NCBI RefSeq assembly: GCF_035582795.1
Contig: NC_134371.1
Coordinates: 50,881,001-50,945,000, forward strand
Direction of reading: 5' to 3'
Origin: Mycteria americana
Taxonomy: Eukaryota; Chordata; Aves; Ciconiiformes; Ciconiidae
Length of the DNA stretch: 64,000 nucleotides
Each line of letters begins with the position of its first letter. The stretch's first letter is position 1. Position numbers and translations under genes: made by a program. Of this stretch, positions 25,701 to 37,400 are shown in pieces. The notes below the pieces were generated by a model, which was not told the origin of the DNA, ran no database searches, and saw only the letters and a program-made list of their open reading frames with translations.

Positions 25701-28700
25701 TGGTAGGTAACAGATCAAGGTGGCTTTAACTGTGCCGAAGCCAAGGAAATTTAAGAACAAGACAAAATAACCATATAACTACACCTAAAATGACAATGGG
25801 GATGAAGATAATGTACTAAGACTGAGCTAGTCAAACATTCTGCTGCTAACAAGAGGAGGAAGGGGTCCTATTTCTTCTCTCCCCTCATGTCTGACTGTAC
25901 AGTGAGCAAATTGTGTTTTTAGCCCATCACAAATTATTCACTTTAAGTACCTGTTGATTTAGCAAACTGAATTGGCTCGGCAAAGGTCCTAATGAGTGCC
26001 AAACACAGTGCAAGTTAGCAGAGAAAAGAGGGCAGTCTAGAGGAAGGATACCCAGCAGCAGCAGAGAGCTATTAAACAGGCTCAAGCTAGTGTAAGGGTG
26101 CTCACACACTGCCCACCCTTGCCAAAATAACCTAAAGAACAATTGTTAAGACAAGAAGGTGGGTGTGGACAGCGCGTGTGAATGGGATACCCAACTGTCT
26201 GACATGTTTGTCCAAACCTAGTAACACTAAAGACAACCAGCTGATGGTTAGTAGTGAGGTCATTAAAGTAGTGAGGGAATTACCAAAAGACTTCTGAAAC
26301 AAAGGCTGTTTCTTTTCAGCTTGAAAAGAAACATATAAAAATTCGTAACAGTGGGAAAGGACCTTGGAGTAGGAACAGAATAGCAGTCAAAACCTGGTTT
26401 GACACTTCCAGAAGCTGCAGCCATCATCACAACCGCTGTTCAGGCCTGAGTGCAGCCTCCCCATCGGATGCCAAGAGTATCCTTCATTCTAGCTAGGGAC
26501 TGACAATATGGTGTGCGACAAGCAGGGACTCACACCTGGCCATGTAAGTGAACTCATAGGGTGCTTTCTTATTGGCATGTACATTAGAAGATTGCAGGCA
26601 GCAGGACAGGTATACATAAAGCCAGGGTACCCACATCGCCCACAGAAGCAGTCTGCGAGCAAGGGAACCTATGCTCCCAGAAGGCTTGGTGGGCTGTTGC
26701 TTGTTACTGTGAATATGTGGCAGTATGTGGGATTAGAACTTATAAGGATTAGTTATAGAAAAGAATTTAGAAATTTGTAAGTGTATGCTAACATTTTTTA
26801 CCTGTTTAGTATTATGGTTTGTCTGTTGTATTGCTGATACTGATCGTAAATGTTCACTGATGCTGGTCCTGATTTGGTTTGAACTACACAAATTGAGCAG
26901 CACGTTCACAGTGACAGTTGTAACATGCAATTTCTTCTCAAATAACCGTACAGAAATTTTTAAAAGCCTTTGCATTACCTTAATTGCTCTTCTAGGATGT
27001 CTAGATCCTTTCTGTAGCTGACACACTTTTCATTCAACTTCTCCTTTTCTTTTTCACAATTAATTAAATGTTTTCCCAAGGCTACTTCTTCAGCTTTAAC
27101 CTTAAAAAGCAATTTTTTTCATTACTGTACAACAATAATCTAAGCTTCCATGGCCAACAGGCTTTTTTAAAGAATACTATAAACACTATGGTGTTTCTTT
27201 TTTTTTTTCCTTCTGGTAAGCCTGTAGATAATCCTATTGCTCACTGCTGTGAAGAAAAGGAGAGGGGCAAAGACGTTTTCTTTTCTTCTGTCATTTGGGA
27301 AAAAAATAATGTTATTTTGGTTTAATATTTTAGGGCATATTTGTAGTTGGCAATCTCCTTCCACAAGGAAAGAAGTCTAATCAAATAAAAATTCTCTGTA
27401 AGAGCTAACTGTCTCAGGCCTGTATCTTCTCTTCCCACAAGGCAGGAAGCATTTACAATTTTGACCACTGGAACTTTAGGAGATGACTTCATTTTCATCT
27501 TAGCTCTTCTCTAGCTCATGTTTCATTGAACAGGTTATACAGATGGAGTCAAAAGAGTTCTTTTAAGAGGATCATATACTTTTAAAATGTAAAATTCCCA
27601 GCTGGCAAGCAAGAGACAGAAGAAACAGCAGCAGTATTAGGATACCTCAAAGATCCAGGCTGTCCAGACTGTGCAACAACATTTTAAAATTGGATAACTG
27701 AAGTTATCACCACAAACAGCTGCTTACCCTGTCCCATCTCTCTTAAGACTTTGCCACCAACAAGCAGAAACAATTGACCCACAATTGACCCACTGGTGAA
27801 CCCGTTGCTGTTTGCCGCCCAGCTTATTGGAAGAAGGAAAATCCTAATAGCATGGCAAAAAAAAGTGAAGAAAAAACTCTTACCTTTTTTAGTTTTTCAG
27901 TTATTTTCTCTTTATATTTTTTGAAAGCTCTTGTCAGCTCCTCAGCGTTCAACAAAGCTTCATTTCTTTGCTGTTCTGCTCTACAAAGAAGCATACCAAT
28001 TTTAAAAACTACAAATTTCAGTCATTATGTAACTATCTCCTCCAGTTATTAAAAACGATTACTAAATTAACTGCTCCGGGTAACTTCCTTTCTTCTTCCA
28101 ACTTTCCAAGCCCTAGATAAAAAAAAGTTTCACGAGGCAGAAATTAATTTTAAATATCATTTTTGCATATTAACATAAACAAAGTTCCAATAAGACTAAG
28201 AATGTAAAAATAAACACTTATGATTCCCCTTCAAAGAGTTTGATTCAAATCATCCTCCTGTCCCTACCAGTAAAAGCCCATTTTAGGGACTGGAATAGTG
28301 TGCATAAGGAAGCAGAAGACAACAGTGCTCCTTAAAATTCAAACTGCTCAAGGGGAACTAGAAAAGATTTTGACACTGAAGGGAGCTCTCGTAATGGAAT
28401 TATGGTGAGACTGACAGGAACTGATCAAAGGATAAATTATTTGGGGGATACTGGAGAGATGGCATCAATAATAGTAAAGGAAGCTGAGACTGGGATGGTA
28501 TCAGGTGAGCAACTGTTCAAAGCAGCAACCCAGACTGCCTACTATTTTGCTCTATTACTCCGCGTCCCTGCCCCTTTCTTTCTTTCCCCTATCATTACTC
28601 ACTAAGGAACAAGTTGGAACAGTAACCTCAGGACAGCTCAGGTATGCAGTCTGTTCAGGACACCCAATACATGCACACAAGAATTACCGCTGCTCAGTAA

Positions 28701-31700
28701 CATTTGTTTCTCTTCCACTAAGAGAACCGTGGGGATGGGGCAAGTGCCTCATGTAAGTACAGCCTACCCTCAGGTTGGTGTTCCTCAGTCTGCGGACCAC
28801 TGCCCATTTGGAGATCGCAAAAGTATTCAGAGAAGGGATAAAGGGATTTCAGAATAACAAACAAAATAGTCTAAAGCACTTCAGTTTGCTTGGCCAAAGA
28901 ATAGTAAGCGGTTGTAATTACTGATTTAAAAAAACCTGTAATAATTGTTAACACTAACTATAACACCATATGTTGCCTTTAACACCTGGCAGAAGCTCAG
29001 TTTTCTAAAGTATCAAATTATTTACATTTGCAACTAGTAACTAAGTACAGCTAGTTCCAACCCCACATGCTCTGAATGAACAGTGAACATAAATCAACAC
29101 ATATTGCTTCACCAGTAGTGCAAGCCCCACAGTATTTCCATTTGTCTAGCTATAGGAAGGTTAGAGGTAATTTCATGGGTAGATAGACAAGCCAAACAAG
29201 GGTTTTGCATTCAAAAGGCTCAAGAAATGCTTTCCTAAGTCATTACTTCAGTTAATTTTTGCTCAGATAATGCACTTAAATGAATTGGGCAGTAGGAATC
29301 TTTTTATTTATTCCTCTTGTTTCTTTAAAATTACATTTTGGAGGTGATAGGATTGTATAGGGTAACTTCCAACAGTTGAAAGAAATTACCTAACCCTCCC
29401 AGTAGCTACACAACCACTAGGTTAAAGGAAGCAATAGGAAAGGGAAATGGAGATTGGGATGGAATTACAGCATCCTTTCCAATAGTACCATAGAGATAGG
29501 CAAGATTAAGAATAACATAAAAATGTTCTCTCGATTAAGTTGTGTTTCTATCACTTTTCTCACACCAACCCCCAAAAATACAGCACTCAGTACTGTTGAA
29601 TACTGAGTACTGAGCATATGCTGTAGGTTCTTGCAAGACAAAGTCAAAAATAATTCAGGAAAAATATATTCTGGACATATTTCAACTCTCTACTGCAGTA
29701 CATCTGTTCTGAAGGGTAAAAACAGGTGACAAACTGGTTACTAGTGTATGATATCAGCCTACAACTACCAGCAAATTTGAAGATTTAAAAGGTGCCTATT
29801 TAAATAATAAGTATCTTCAAGCAGAATTTTCCCATTTAAAAAAAAAAAAAAAAACAACCAACATTCATAATGGAGAGAAATAATTTGCTTCCACAAAGTA
29901 AACATCTGCCAATGGAAATAAACACTTATGCGCTATTATTCTGTATTCAATTTATTAAGATTCCTTAGCTACCTCTTTCCTTGCTTGCTTCGTTCACTTA
30001 ACTCCATTTTCAGATTTTTATAGTCCCTTTTATATCTTTGCAACATGTTTTCTCTTTCCATTCCTGTTTTCCAGCTTTGATCTAGTTTATCTTCTGCATC
30101 TCTAGCAAATAAACAAGCACAATTAAAAGATTGTAAAGAAACTACATTTTTGTTGTTCTTTTCTGCACATGATGCTTGAGAAGCACTAGTCAAACACGCT
30201 GCAACTCTCAAAAACAGGTTTGGAACACCCGTAGTCTCCAGACTCCCCAGGAGTATGTCTGCCGTCTGGAGTGGTGTCCAAACCTCATCAAGAGCCATCA
30301 GATGTCTTGATTGCCAAGGACCCAGATAGCTGACTTTGTGTCATGAAATCTGAACATAGAAATCGCCATTTTTCTGCTGATAGGTACGACTGGTCAGGAT
30401 ACACATGTGGGAAACAAGGCTAAAATATAAGTTAAATATAAGTATTTTTACTTGCTTTGTGAAGACAGACTATTGAGATATTAATTGAATATTATATAGC
30501 ATGAGGTTATAAGATAAACTGACAGCCAGGTAAGTCTTCCTGACAGCTTCTGGACACTGTTTACACTAGCTTTATTTGGCCATTTGCCTTGATTAATATA
30601 TTCATGAAGAAAGAATCCTTTACACTACATGCTGCACAGTCATGTTTGAAAATATGTATGCTTGTTCACCACAGAAGGTATGCAGTCACGTAGCATACAA
30701 TCACTCTAGTCAGTTTTAAGGGCACATTCATGTTTAGCGTACATTACAAATGGGTTTTTTTTTACCAGCCTTTATTATTTTTTCCTCCATTTCCTGAAGT
30801 ACATTCCCCATATATAAGATATCAGTACAAAATAAAGCACCTCTCTCCTCCTATATACAGCTCCAAAATGAAAGTTTCAAGCCCCAGATTACATGACCCA
30901 CACAGTACCAATAATTATGTCATCCTGAAAAAGAGACTGGACTGGCAAGCAGACCACAATAAAATGTTGATTTAAAAGTACACTTATTACCTCAGAATTT
31001 TATCTTGAGCTGAAACTTTTGCTTCCAAGTTTACAATCTGTTCTTTTAACTTCAGAATGCTGCCTAAACGTGTATCTGAAGTCGATTCAAGATAAGAAAT
31101 CTGAAATACAAACATATTTGGGGTTTCATTAACACTTGCATATATACCTTCAGGCGAGACACGTAAGAACAATCTGTTTACTGAATGACACGGTGCTCTT
31201 AACCTTACTGTAGAAGATGTTTGTTCATCTACACAAACCGACCTCCAATTTTCTGCTCATTTAATATCCTTCCAGTTCCCTAGCACCATTCCAGTGTGAT
31301 ATGCTGTCTAGCAGAGTGATTTCTTTACATGTTGATCTTGTCTCTTGGTTTTCCCCAAAAGTTTATATTCCACTATTTGTTCTTTCCATGTCAGACAGTC
31401 AAACGTTTTGTTTATCTACTTATTTGTACTGTCTTGGAGGTAACATTTCTCACACAAAAAGCATTAAGCATAGCTATGTTTTATTAATGTTATGTATAAA
31501 CCAAATACAAGAACATAGTTGTCCTGAAAAAACCTGTAATGATTTATTAGATACAATATTTCCTTCTAACTCACCTTCACTTTTTCAAAATAGCAGTATT
31601 AATCCTACCTAAAGGTCAACATTTTTCATTTCCTAGACAAATGACTACCATGTCATTATTATTCACATTAATCTTAACGTAGCTCAGACACATGAACATA

Positions 31701-32979
31701 CAGTACTAAATACCTTATTGAACTATTTTCTTACATAATGTATTCTTCATTCTGTGACTTAATGGCTTTAGATTAAACTTCGGAACATGAATAGATAGAA
31801 TTCATAATTAATATAGTTGTTTTTCTCATGGAGAAATAGATTCCAAACTATTCTGTTACAAGATTAATGCTGAATATTATGAAAAAATAGAATATTAAAC
31901 TTTAAAGTTTAAATATTAAATTTAGATAGATTAAGGCGAGACAAAAAAATAGCATGTTCTGCTTGGAATTACAGACTCAAAAGTCATGGTCACTGGGGTG
32001 CTTTTTGGATTTAGGAGTTTTTTTAATGAACACACTGAAGATACATACTCTTGTTTTTGACTGCATCAACTCGAAGTTCATTGTTTCCACTCTATTCTTT
32101 AGGTAGTGGTTCTGAGAAGCCAAAGATTCTTTTTGCTCCTGAAGGGCATCCAGCTTCTCCTTAAGACGTTCATTTTCTTCCACAGTTTTATCAGAAGTTA
32201 TGGATACTGAGTAAGCCTAGACATAAGAGAAATTTTATATATATATATATATATATATACATATACACACACACACACACATATATGCATATGTAAGCAA
32301 TATATACATCAATGGAAACTCTGCAGAACAAATGTATTTAAATCATACTATGTTTGAGAGTTTGCTCCATCAATATAATTGCCCAATGCTAGAGTGTATC
32401 AACTCCAAGCCCTAAAACCAAAAAAATATTCATAAACATAGCAAAGAACAAAAAACGAGAGTAATAAAAATAAGTAATAAAGTACAATATTTACTTCGGA
32501 TTTTCTCTGAAAATCCTGGCAAGATGTTTTACCAGCATTCTTCTTACAGTTGGAAAAGCCTTGATAGTTGCAATTAGGCTGAACAAGGTCCTCCAGAGTG
32601 AAGTCTACGGCCTCATCAAAGCAGTGGCCATAATGTTCACATGTACTAGTGCTAGGACGGAGGGTAAAAAAAAAAAAAAAAAAAAAAAGAGTTGATATAC
32701 CATTTTGTCTTCATTGTTTTTAAATTGCTCATAAAGAGTATTCAAAAGAAAAAGACAAAAGGAGCTACTTGCAATAATCCATTACACTGACTAAGACAGA
32801 TTTACACTACAAGAGACAGGCTGTTCTCATTCCCAAACACACTCATACCTGGAAAGCTCTTCCTCCACAGTTTGTAGGTTTTTTTCAGTTCTCCTCAGCT
32901 GATTCTGTAATGAGTGTAAATTTGCAAGCAGGTCTTCATCAGCAGCACTTTTAGACCAAGTCCACATACTATAGTCCAT
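10724..32979 (-). CDS. CCDC18: Coiled-coil domain-containing protein 18, 23 coding exons
   Basis: Long coiled-coil protein of the centrosome/centriolar satellites. Minus-strand coding exons: 32979-32849, 32651-32495, 32216-32049, 31100-30991, 30101-29973, 27980-27884, 27100-26979, 25404-25095, 23729-23626, 23516-23356, 22673-22453, 21640-21530, 20333-20202, 19427-19293, 18714-18637, 17168-17052, 15686-15519, 15057-14915, 14446-14283, 13427-13214, 12636-12537, 11441-11325, 10867-10724. They total 3,333 nt (1,111 codons) in one frame with AG acceptors and GT donors throughout. The start ATG at 32979 gives [10 protein letters not shown]. Nearly all of it is heptad-rich Glu/Lys/Gln/Leu sequence. 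Landmarks matching human CCDC18 as I recall it include [51 protein letters not shown]-type [23 protein letters not shown] and [17 protein letters not shown]. Synteny with TMED5 and MTF2 agrees. The last exon here (IESLEKKLQ...) matches human up to ...IERTQQRMKEMES; about 300 further human residues have no counterpart in the window. Confidence 0.93.
14640..14890. mobile_element. Possible old CR1/L3-like retroelement 3' fragment
   Basis: This intronic stretch contains phrases such as ttccattggaagactgttccagaaactca and cttctgatttccagtctatgctcat, which read like decayed 3' regions of amniote CR1/L3 elements. No terminal microsatellite or open frame remains. It lies between the CCDC18 exons at 14446-14283 and 15057-14915 and almost touches the latter. 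The call is recognition by eye only. Confidence 0.35.
16197..16220. repeat. Poly(G) homopolymer, 24 G
   Basis: A second uninterrupted G run, in the CCDC18 intron between exons 17168-17052 and 15686-15519. It is followed by an A-rich stretch. On the transcribed strand it is a C run. Confidence 0.95.
26150..26750. other. Compositionally distinct intronic island, possible decayed LTR-type insertion
   Basis: This lies within the CCDC18 intron between exons 27100-26979 and 25404-25095. The block is richer in G and C than its surroundings. It holds a TATA-like tatacataaagcc near 26610, a run of CpG-bearing sequence around 26640-26660 and a 90-codon open frame on the plus strand (26508-26780) with no family resemblance. 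Old LTR sequence would look like this, but I see no paired terminal repeats or target-site duplication. Confidence 0.25.
32236..32292. repeat. (TA)n/(CA)n compound microsatellite
   Basis: About eleven TA units pass into CA units and back to TATA. It starts 20 bp upstream (in CCDC18 transcription order) of the 32216 exon acceptor. Confidence 0.92.
32666..32688. repeat. Poly(A) run, 23 A (poly(T) in CCDC18 pre-mRNA)
   Basis: On the minus strand this is a T23 tract 15 bases upstream of the acceptor (TCCTAG) of the CCDC18 exon starting at 32651. It probably serves as its polypyrimidine tract. Confidence 0.9.
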
Positions 32980-32996
32980 TGGTATCACACATACGG
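32980..32996 (-). other. CCDC18: CCDC18 5' UTR part of the first coding exon
   Basis: A TATTTTAG acceptor ends at 32997. The exon therefore begins 17 nt before the ATG at 32979, which means at least one upstream non-coding exon. The frame is open further upstream, but those codons are intronic. Confidence 0.7.
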
Positions 32997-33933
32997 CTAA
33001 AATAATATTTAACATTAAAACATTTTTAAATGTGTGCGAATACTATTTGCAAAGATATTTTTAAAGATACCAAAATAAGGCAAATAGAAACAAAGGAAAG
33101 GAAGGGAAAAAAATAGGAAAAAGGAAATACTGAATTTCCAAATGTAAATATACATTTTGTACGCTGCCTCTTCCCATGTTCACTAAATAAAAATTACTCT
33201 ATACAAATTGTCTTTTTTGAGAAAAAGAGTTCTGTATGTATTCATGAAGTATGAGAAGCTTCATGGAATTGCCACTTACAAAAACTGGAAAAACCTGCTA
33301 TACGTTAGTTGCCAAAAATCTCATATACAACGCATCTCGGTTACTTCAGAAGTCCCATGCAACTGGCAGGGTGCCTAAAAATAGTAATAGCGCATGCATA
33401 ACGAATACACAAAACTTGCCTCGCTGTCCAACGACCCGCGAAATTTAAAAAGTCAGAGCAGCGAGGACTTGACAGCACAGAGGATGCGAGCTACTAAGCC
33501 GGGGGGCAGCCTTCACCACAGCAAATAAGTCTTTGCAGACCAGGCTTGAGATATTTTGATGGGAAACAGTCAGATGATTCAGAGAAACCAACGCTCCCGG
33601 GCGAGGCGCTGCCGCCGCCCGCCCTTCTCCAGCGGCACGGGGGTCCCTCCGCCGCCCGGCTTTGTAGGCCGGAGCTGGCCGGCACCCAGCCCAGCTGCGA
33701 TCCGTCCTCTGCCTTCGCGCAGCTCCGCCCGCCCCCGGCCACGGCTGCCCCGGGCGGACGGGAAGCACCGGGCGGCGCGCCCCCGCAGGGAGGACCAGCG
33801 CCAGCGCGGCGGCGCGGCTTCGCGACGGCAATCGCCGCTCCTGTGGGGCGCCCGGCGGCAGAGGGGCCGCGCCCCGAGGACCCAGAGCGATAGTGCCCAG
33901 GCTAGCCGAGAGCTGGCGGCACTGGGCGCTCAC

Positions 33934-34200
33934 CTGCCTCAGTGCTCTCCCACCAGCGGCCCGAAGCCGCCAGCCAGCCGCCCGCCCCGACGGGAAGGGA
34001 AAGGCGGAAAGGGGCTATCCCTCGGCTCCGAGGAGACTCGTGTCGGTAACAGCGGCGCCTCGGAGCCCCGTCCAAGCACCCCGCTTCCCGCCCCACGGGA
34101 GTCCCCAGAGCCCGGCCCCTACCCCACTTCAAACAGCGCGGGTCATTAAAGACGAGGCCCGCGAGGCCCTTGCAGCGCATGCGCAGCCCCCCTTCACGCT
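33934..34200 (-). other. CCDC18: Probable non-coding first exon of CCDC18
   Basis: A strong minus-strand donor, GGCAG|GTGAGCGCC, ends an exon at 33934 inside the CpG island. Splicing from it to the 32996 acceptor would make a 5' UTR. The 5' limit is a guess near the NRF1-type site. A GC donor, GCGAG|GCAAGT (exon end 33420), is a weaker alternative. Confidence 0.45.
34175..34184. promoter_or_regulatory. NRF1-type palindromic site
   Basis: GCGCATGCGC is the canonical palindromic NRF1 recognition core. It sits between the CCDC18 and TMED5 first exons and is a likely shared activator site. A partial match (gcgcatgc) also lies near 33390. Confidence 0.6.
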
Positions 34201-34292
34201 GCGCAGCCGCCACTGCTGTACCTGGGAGGGGGATGGGTGTCTCGAGCAGAGGTGAAACCGACCTATCATGTCTCTCTGCCGCGGTGCACTGT

Positions 34293-34298
34293 GGGCGG
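34293..34298. promoter_or_regulatory. GC box (GGGCGG)
   Basis: A GGGCGG core, an Sp/KLF-type site, about 160 bp upstream of the TMED5 start codon. Such cores are common by chance in CpG islands. Confidence 0.35.
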
Positions 34299-34371
34299 GT
34301 GGAGAGCTGTGCTGCGGTGGCTACGATTGGGGGAGCGGCGGGAGGGACGGGCCTGGCCCCGCCCCGCCCCG

Positions 34372-34386
34372 CCCCCCCCCCCCCCC
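34372..34386. repeat. Poly(C) run, 15 C, in TMED5 5' leader/promoter
   Basis: Uninterrupted C15 after a series of GCCCC units, 70 bp upstream of the TMED5 ATG. The opposite strand is a G run with quadruplex potential. Confidence 0.9.
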
Positions 34387-34456
34387 GGGGCCCGGCGCCG
34401 CTCCTCGCTCGCTCCGTGACGGCGGGTGGGCCCCGCGCACGGAGGTCGCTGCCGCC

Positions 34457-37400
34457 ATGGGGCCGTTGCCGTGGCCCCGGCAGCTGTTGCTGCCGCTCGG
34501 GTGCTTCGCGCTGCTCCTGCCGCCGCCCGGCGCCGCCGAGTTCAGCCCCTCCCTGGACAGCGACTTCACCTTCACGCTTCCCGCCGGCCGCAAGGAGTGC
34601 TTCTACCAGCCCATGCGCAAGGAGGCCTCGCTGGAGCTCGAGTACCAGGTCGGGCAGGGCAGGGCGGCTTGGCTGCGGGGCCGACCGGGGTCGCCGCGGG
34701 AGGGCGAGGGGCCTCCCCGCGGGGTAGTCCTGAAGGGAGCCGGGCGGTCCCGCATCCTGCCGCGACGGCGTCGCTGCCGTTCCTGGGCCGTGGGCGGCGC
34801 TGGGCGGTTCGGCTCCCGGTTCCTTTTTGCACAGGCGAGGCTCCACCAGCGGCGGCGGCACCGCCCGGCTCTGCTGCCGGGAGCTTCTTCCCGCCCTCCT
34901 GGGGTTCCCCATCCCTCGCCCAGGCCACGGCTGGAGCCGCCTTGCGGTCCTCCGCCAGCGCGGCCCTGCGAGCGGCAGTGCCTGGGGAGGCAGCGGGATC
35001 CCGGTGCCCTTTCCCCGAGCGGCGGCCCGGGTGATCCCGCCGGCCTTCCCCAGCCAGCTGCGGCGGCGGGAGGCCGCCCCGCTGCCCGCACATCCCGGTC
35101 CGGGCAGGGTGCGCGCCCTGCCTGCGGCTCGCCGCCGCGCCCCGCGGGGCTGGGCTCTGCCCGCCTGGTGTGGCGCCCGCAAATCCACGTTGGAATTGCA
35201 GACTATTAAAAGCTGTATCCTTGGAGAAAAAAATATTTTTACAACCTTTTTTTAAATATTCTAATAGATTTTATTTTTTTTTTACTTTAGAAGATGTCAA
35301 GTTGCCATCCTTTAAAACGGCAAAAACGTAGAAAGTTAATGGCTGCGACCTTACGTGGTAGCTCTAAAGCATAAACAGAGTTGTTGCTGATGCCCTTACC
35401 TATCTTTGTGTTGATATTAGACACCTTTTATCTCAACGATGAAAGTTTTTCAAAAACAGTCTTATTTAACTAGACTAACATTAAGGTCTTGATGCCCTTC
35501 TCGGGAAGAGTTGAGTTCCTCAGATATCTCTGGGGAAGATCGTGGCCTTTTTTTTTTTTTCTTTCCTTAAAATAAAGATTTTTTTCAGTAGAACAGGCAC
35601 AGTGAGGGAAGCTGCAGTGAATATTTTCCCATCCTGCTACTGTGCCTGCGAATTGGCCGGGATCTGTCTCTCTCCACCCCCACCCTCCTTTTTTTCCCTC
35701 TGCTTCCCAACTGAAAATACAAAGCTGAAATTCCTGATTATTTTCTAATTATTGTCACATGCAAAACTGAACAAGAACGAAAGATTGAGGTGTTCAAGCT
35801 TTGTCCAGAGCCCTTTGTCTAAGCAAAACAGAAGTTTATTTTGCACTGACCTAGTAGGTTTTTATTTTAATGATAATCAAAATAAAAATTTTATTTTAGA
35901 GAGAACAAATGTGTATAACGGTGAATTTATTTCTACTCAGGCATAATTTTCTCAGCACTACTGCTAACAGTAACAATTCATCTTTCTATTTGCATATGTA
36001 GAAAAGGAGCTCTGTATGTTACTGGAAATATTTATTTTGTACCTAATTGTCCTGAATTGTTAGTCACTAAAGCATTGGAATATTTAACATAGAGATGCAG
36101 GTCATTCTCCAAAGACATACTGCAATAAACACTACGCTGATATGAAGTTTTGTTCCGGGTGTTTAGATTGTGTCATAGCCCTAAAGGTATGTCATTATGT
36201 ATGCTTTTTAATTTGATCAGCTGTTAGCTACTAATTTTCCTTGTCCTTTCTCTTTTTTTGGTAAGTCTCCAGTGTCACTTCAAGTTGGTGTAAACTTTGC
36301 CCTCAATTTCAGTAGGAGCAGACTGCTATACTCAAATAGCTCACTGGAAAACAAGCAAACAAAAAAATCCCCTAGCATGGACCTAAGTAATGTCATAAAT
36401 GTATGTCATTTATGTATTACAAAAGTAATGTCAGTTACTACCTTCCCTATAGAGAATTTCTACAATGCAACAGATGTAGTGATACAACTGTAGCCGTGTT
36501 ATAAAGTTAAAGCAGCACAGTTTTGTAATTCTGTATACACTTATATGAGCTTAGGAAGCTAAATGCCTTCAATTCCTTCTGCCTTTGGGAAATGAGAATG
36601 CCCTGGGAGAATTCAGACCTTAAATCTGCATTAAAATGTGAGAAGGTCTGTGGTACAGCTTTGATTGGTATTAGAAGCCTAGTCCTGTCTTCTATGCTGT
36701 TAATTCACCCAACAAAGAGATCTTAGGGATGACACTGCACAAATTGTGTTCTTGTACAAATATATATGTGTATATACATAAAAGTGACAGATTTTTGTTA
36801 TAAAATTTTTCTACCACTGAACTAGCACTGGTACTTACCGATCAATGATGTCTGCCATAGAAATGCTAGATTTAGCCATCCGTTGGTATTCTTAGAGGTT
36901 GTCTAACCCTACCCATTCATAAAATTGTATGCATTCTTAAAAACTATTAGGGAAAGGTTCAATATAAGCCCAGCCTAGCATGATTAGATCATGTTTAGTT
37001 TAAGATTTGAAATGGCTAAAATGCTTTTGGGTTGAACCAGTTTTTAATCTATTTCCAGTTAACTTGGTGTGAACTCATACAGACAGATTCAGCTTTCAGA
37101 TTCTTTCTGTGTCAGTTCCCTTACCTAAAAATGTTTGCCTTCCCTAAAAATGTTGCCATCAGCAATGCAAACAGGAATTCCACTGGTTGGAGGGTTTTTT
37201 TTTTGTTTGTTTCACAGGTTCTAGATGGAGCAGGATTAGATGTTGATTTTCATCTACTGTCTCCAAAAGGTGAAACTCTAGTTTTTGATGAAAGAAAATC
37301 AGATGGAGTTCATACGTAAGTTTAAAATCTTCAAACTTAGAAGTGTTATGTAAAGTACTTTTCTGGTTTCTTTAACAAATATAACTAAAATAAAGGTCGA

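Larger units (their letters stand above)
33590..35190. promoter_or_regulatory. CpG-island bidirectional promoter of CCDC18 and TMED5
   Basis: A GC- and CpG-dense block stands out sharply from AT-rich flanks. It spans the probable CCDC18 first exon (minus), the TMED5 first exon (plus, ATG 34457) and the start of TMED5 intron 1. The genes run head to head, and the CCDC18 donor and TMED5 ATG are only about 520 bp apart. No TATA box is evident, as expected for a housekeeping CpG promoter. Long open frames on both strands here (for example 33902-35188 minus) are products of high GC, not genes. Confidence 0.85.

Noticed and set aside
30102-30298. Open frame extending upstream of the CCDC18 exon starting at 30101
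   Set aside because: The codons are intronic. A TTTGCTAG acceptor at 30101 in the correct phase joins to the previous exon and gives the expected coiled-coil sequence.
33902-35188. 428-codon open frame on the minus strand across the CpG island
   Set aside because: It overlaps TMED5 exon 1 in antisense. Its composition is Arg/Pro/Gly/Ala as expected from GC-rich DNA with few stops, and it resembles no known protein.
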